From the NCBI GenBank assembly GCA_022867105.1, contig JALHVH010000280.1, positions 1-7,110 on the forward strand: a stretch of DNA of 7,110 bases, given 5' to 3'. This stretch comes from Candidatus Aminicenantota bacterium. Lineage in GTDB: Bacteria > Acidobacteriota > Aminicenantia > Aminicenantales > Saccharicenantaceae. This document shows positions 5,359 to 7,110 of this stretch, in pieces (within the stretch, counting starts at the first letter, position 1; every line of letters starts with the position of its first letter). Both the position numbers and the translations under genes were made by a program. The notes under the pieces were generated by a model that was given only the letters and a program-made list of their open reading frames with translations, was not told the origin of the DNA and searched no databases.

Positions 5359-6330
5359 ATGATGAACGTTGATCCCGCGCGCCTCCAGCGCATCGTCCGC
5401 AGGTTCAAGGGCCGGAAGGTCGTCGTTCTGGGCGACCTCATGCTCGACAAGTACCTGTGGGGAAGCGTCTCCCGGATCTCACCGGAAGCGCCCGTGCCCG
5501 TCGTCGAGGTCAAGAGGGACAGCCTGTGCCTGGGAGGGGCCGGGAACGTCTGCCGGAACCTGGAGAGCCTGAGCGCCGCGCCGGTCCTGGTCGGGGTCGT
5601 AGGGAAGGATGCGGAGGGCCGTTGGATCAAGAGGAACGTGCCCGACGGCCGCGGCATCATCCAGGACCCCGGGCGGCCTACGACGACCAAGACGCGCATC
5701 ATCGCCCACCACCAGCAGGTCGTCAGGGTCGACCTCGAGAGGAAGAAGGCCGTCTCCCCGGAGATGGAGGAGCGAGTCCTCAACTTCGTCCGGAAGGAGG
5801 AGTGCGGCGGGATCGTCCTCTCGGATTACAGCAAGGGGATGCTGACGGCCGGCCTCGTCGGCAGGGTCTTGGCGCACGCCGAGGCGAACGGCATCATGGT
5901 CTTCGTCGACCCCAAGGTCGAGAACTTCGGCCTGTTCACGCCGGTGACCCTGATCACCCCGAACCACGTTGAGGCCGAGAAGATCGTCGGCCACGAATGC
6001 CGGACCGACGCCCAGGTCGAGCAGGCGGGCGAGGAGATCCTGTCGATCGTCCGGAGCCGATACCTTATTTTGAAGCGGGGAGAGCATGGGATGTCGGTCT
6101 TCGAGGCCGGCCGGAAACCCGTCCACATTCCGACCATCGCACGGGAGGTGTTCGACGTCACGGGCGCGGGCGATACGGTCATCGCGGCGGCGGCCCTGGC
6201 CCTGATGGCCGGAGCGACGATCCTCGAAGCGGCCTGCCTGTCGAACGCGGCGGCCGGGATCGTCATCGGCAAGATCGGGACGGCGGCCGTGACGCCCGAC
6301 GAGCTTATCGCCGCGTTAAGTCTGCTATAA
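5359..6330 (+). CDS. hldA: D-glycero-beta-D-manno-heptose-7-phosphate kinase (monofunctional, HldA/RfaE domain I type)
   Basis: This is a 323-residue PfkB/ribokinase-family sugar kinase. It phosphorylates D-glycero-D-manno-heptose 7-phosphate at C1 using ATP, a step towards ADP-heptose for the LPS core. Motifs in order are GDLMLDKYLWG (25-35), SPEAPVPVVEV (41-51), GGAGNV (59-64), RPTTTKTRIIAHHQQVVRVD (106-125), SDYSKG (155-160), DPK (184-186), PNHVEAE (201-207), KRGEHGM (239-245) and DVTGAGDT (266-273). D272 is the expected catalytic base. The segment before RPTTTKT appears a few residues shorter than usual. Translation stops right after the kinase domain, so the nucleotidyltransferase half of bifunctional HldE is absent and must be encoded elsewhere. 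The gene follows the PHP gene after four bases. Its last two codons and stop also form most of the TGcTATAAT promoter of purF. Confidence 0.92.
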   Translation: MMNVDPARLQRIVRRFKGRKVVVLGDLMLDKYLWGSVSRISPEAPVPVVEVKRDSLCLGGAGNVCRNLESLSAAPVLVGVVGKDAEGRWIKRNVPDGRGIIQDPGRPTTTKTRIIAHHQQVVRVDLERKKAVSPEMEERVLNFVRKEECGGIVLSDYSKGMLTAGLVGRVLAHAEANGIMVFVDPKVENFGLFTPVTLITPNHVEAEKIVGHECRTDAQVEQAGEEILSIVRSRYLILKRGEHGMSVFEAGRKPVHIPTIAREVFDVTGAGDTVIAAAALALMAGATILEAACLSNAAAGIVIGKIGTAAVTPDELIAALSLL

Positions 6331-6331
6331 T
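6323..6331 (+). promoter_or_regulatory. Extended -10 promoter (TGcTATAAT) of purF
   Basis: TGCTATAAT overlaps the final codons and TAA stop of the heptose kinase gene. The box ends six bases before the purF ATG, exactly as at the GT4 gene. No -35 is evident 17 bases upstream. The AAGGA in between ends one base before the ATG, too close for normal Shine-Dalgarno pairing, so a leaderless message is plausible. Confidence 0.55.
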
Positions 6332-6337
6332 AAGGAC

Positions 6338-7110
6338 ATGTGCGGAGTCATCGGGATTTGGGGCAACGATCACGTCGTCCGCGACCTCTACCAGGGCCTG
6401 CTGGCCATCCAACACCGGGGGCAGGACGCGGCGGGCATCATCACGTACGACGGCCGTTTCCACACCAAGAAGGGCAACGGCCTCGTTCGTGACATCTTCA
6501 CCGTCGAGAATATCCAGCGCCTCCGGGGGTCGGTCGGCATCGGCCACACCCGCTACCCCACGGTCGGCGGCGGAGGAGGCGAGGACGCCCAGCCTTTCCA
6601 GGTCAACTCCCCCTTCGGCATCATCATGGCCCATAACGGCAACGTCACGAATTACAAGGAACTCAAGGAAGAGCTTTTCGAGAAATATCACCGTCTGCTC
6701 AACTCGGACTGCGACCTCGAGATCATCCTGAACATCTTCGCCCAGGAACTCGGGGATCAGAAGACCAGGGACCTCCGGCCCGAGCACATCTTCAAGGCCG
6801 TCGAAGGCGTCTACAAAAAGGTCAAGGGCAGCTACTCGGTCGTCGCCTACGTCGCCGGGCAGGGCCTGGTCGCCTTCCGCGATCCCTACGGCATCAAGCC
6901 GCTGGTCTACGGCGTCCGGAACGACGGACTGATCCCGTCATACGCCTTCGCCTCCGAGACGGTCAGTTTGAACCTTATGAACTTCGGCGGCATCAAGACC
7001 GTGGAGCCGGGACAGGTCGTTTTCATCGACAAGGGCCGCAAGGTCCACGCCCGCCGGCTCGCCTGCTGCCATCACACCCCCTGCCTTTTCGAATGGGTCT
7101 ATTTCGCCCG
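6338..7110 (+). CDS. purF: Amidophosphoribosyltransferase (glutamine PRPP amidotransferase), N-terminal part, cut by the right edge
   Basis: PurF makes 5-phosphoribosylamine from PRPP and glutamine, the first step of de novo purine synthesis, in the cytoplasm. The frame is open for 257 complete codons to the edge. These cover the glutaminase (Ntn-hydrolase) domain; the phosphoribosyltransferase domain lies outside, since full-length enzymes have about 470-510 residues. C2 directly after the initiator Met is the catalytic nucleophile, which fixes the start. Other motifs are QHRGQDAAGI (25-34), GHTRYPT (69-75), EDAQPF (82-87), AHNGNVTN (98-105), NSDCDLEI (122-129), FRDPYGIKPL (180-189), ASE (205-207) and CLFEWVYFAR (249-258), which ends at the border. 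There is no propeptide, so it resembles the E. coli type rather than the processed Bacillus type. It lies seven bases after the heptose kinase gene, an unusual partner for LPS genes, with its own TATAAT box. Confidence 0.95.
   Translation, partial: MCGVIGIWGNDHVVRDLYQGLLAIQHRGQDAAGIITYDGRFHTKKGNGLVRDIFTVENIQRLRGSVGIGHTRYPTVGGGGGEDAQPFQVNSPFGIIMAHNGNVTNYKELKEELFEKYHRLLNSDCDLEIILNIFAQELGDQKTRDLRPEHIFKAVEGVYKKVKGSYSVVAYVAGQGLVAFRDPYGIKPLVYGVRNDGLIPSYAFASETVSLNLMNFGGIKTVEPGQVVFIDKGRKVHARRLACCHHTPCLFEWVYFA

Noticed and set aside
4512..5783. Minus-strand open frame of 423 codons across the PHP and heptose kinase genes
   Set aside because: It spans two well-supported plus-strand genes, with Arg/Asp-rich composition and no domain. 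Its length is a product of high GC.
1..7110. CRISPR array, tRNA, rRNA, complete insertion sequence or defence system
   Set aside because: I see no regularly spaced repeats, no tRNA- or rRNA-like stretch and no transposase, integrase or nuclease gene. Coding sequence fills nearly the whole window.

Overview
This window is GC-rich (roughly two thirds by eye) and densely coding. It comes from a Gram-negative bacterium that builds a heptose-containing lipopolysaccharide (LPS). The evidence is a Kdo/WaaP-type sugar kinase, a GT4 glycosyltransferase, a GT9 heptosyltransferase, an O-antigen-ligase-like membrane protein and a heptose-7-phosphate kinase, all together. The lineage cannot be read from the sequence. 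The composition and gene mix would suit an Acidobacteriota/Aminicenantes-like organism, but that is a low-confidence guess.

Layout. Positions 1-1686 hold two genes on the minus strand. A GT4 glycosyltransferase (1686 down to 574) is followed after 37 bases by an LPS-kinase-family gene that runs off the left edge (536 down to 1). A short divergent control region (1687-1758) carries a minus-strand extended -10 promoter and a plus-strand -35/-10 promoter within about 60 bp. From 1759 to the right edge everything is on the plus strand: a 62-residue Trm112-like zinc-ribbon protein, the heptosyltransferase (29-base overlap), the O-antigen-ligase-like protein (4-base ATGA overlap), a membrane-anchored PHP-domain phosphoesterase (4-base ATGA overlap), heptose-7-phosphate kinase (4-base gap) and purF (7-base gap), which is cut by the right edge.

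How the genes fit together. HldA phosphorylates heptose-7-phosphate on the way to ADP-heptose. The GT9 enzyme uses ADP-heptose to extend the inner core and the GT4 enzyme probably adds another sugar. The WaaP/KdkA-like kinase may phosphorylate core sugars, and the ligase-like protein may attach glycan on the outer face of the inner membrane. The PHP protein is predicted to sit on that same face, and its role there is unknown. PurF belongs to purine synthesis and may have its own promoter.

The most interesting signals are regulatory. The motif TGnTATAAT occurs three times, each just upstream of a start codon. In two cases (GT4 and purF) the spacing is exactly six bases, which predicts leaderless mRNAs. 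The anchored PHP enzyme inside an LPS-core operon is the best candidate for an undescribed function. I found no tRNA, rRNA, CRISPR array, complete mobile element or clear terminator. No stretch over 300 bases lacks a gene.
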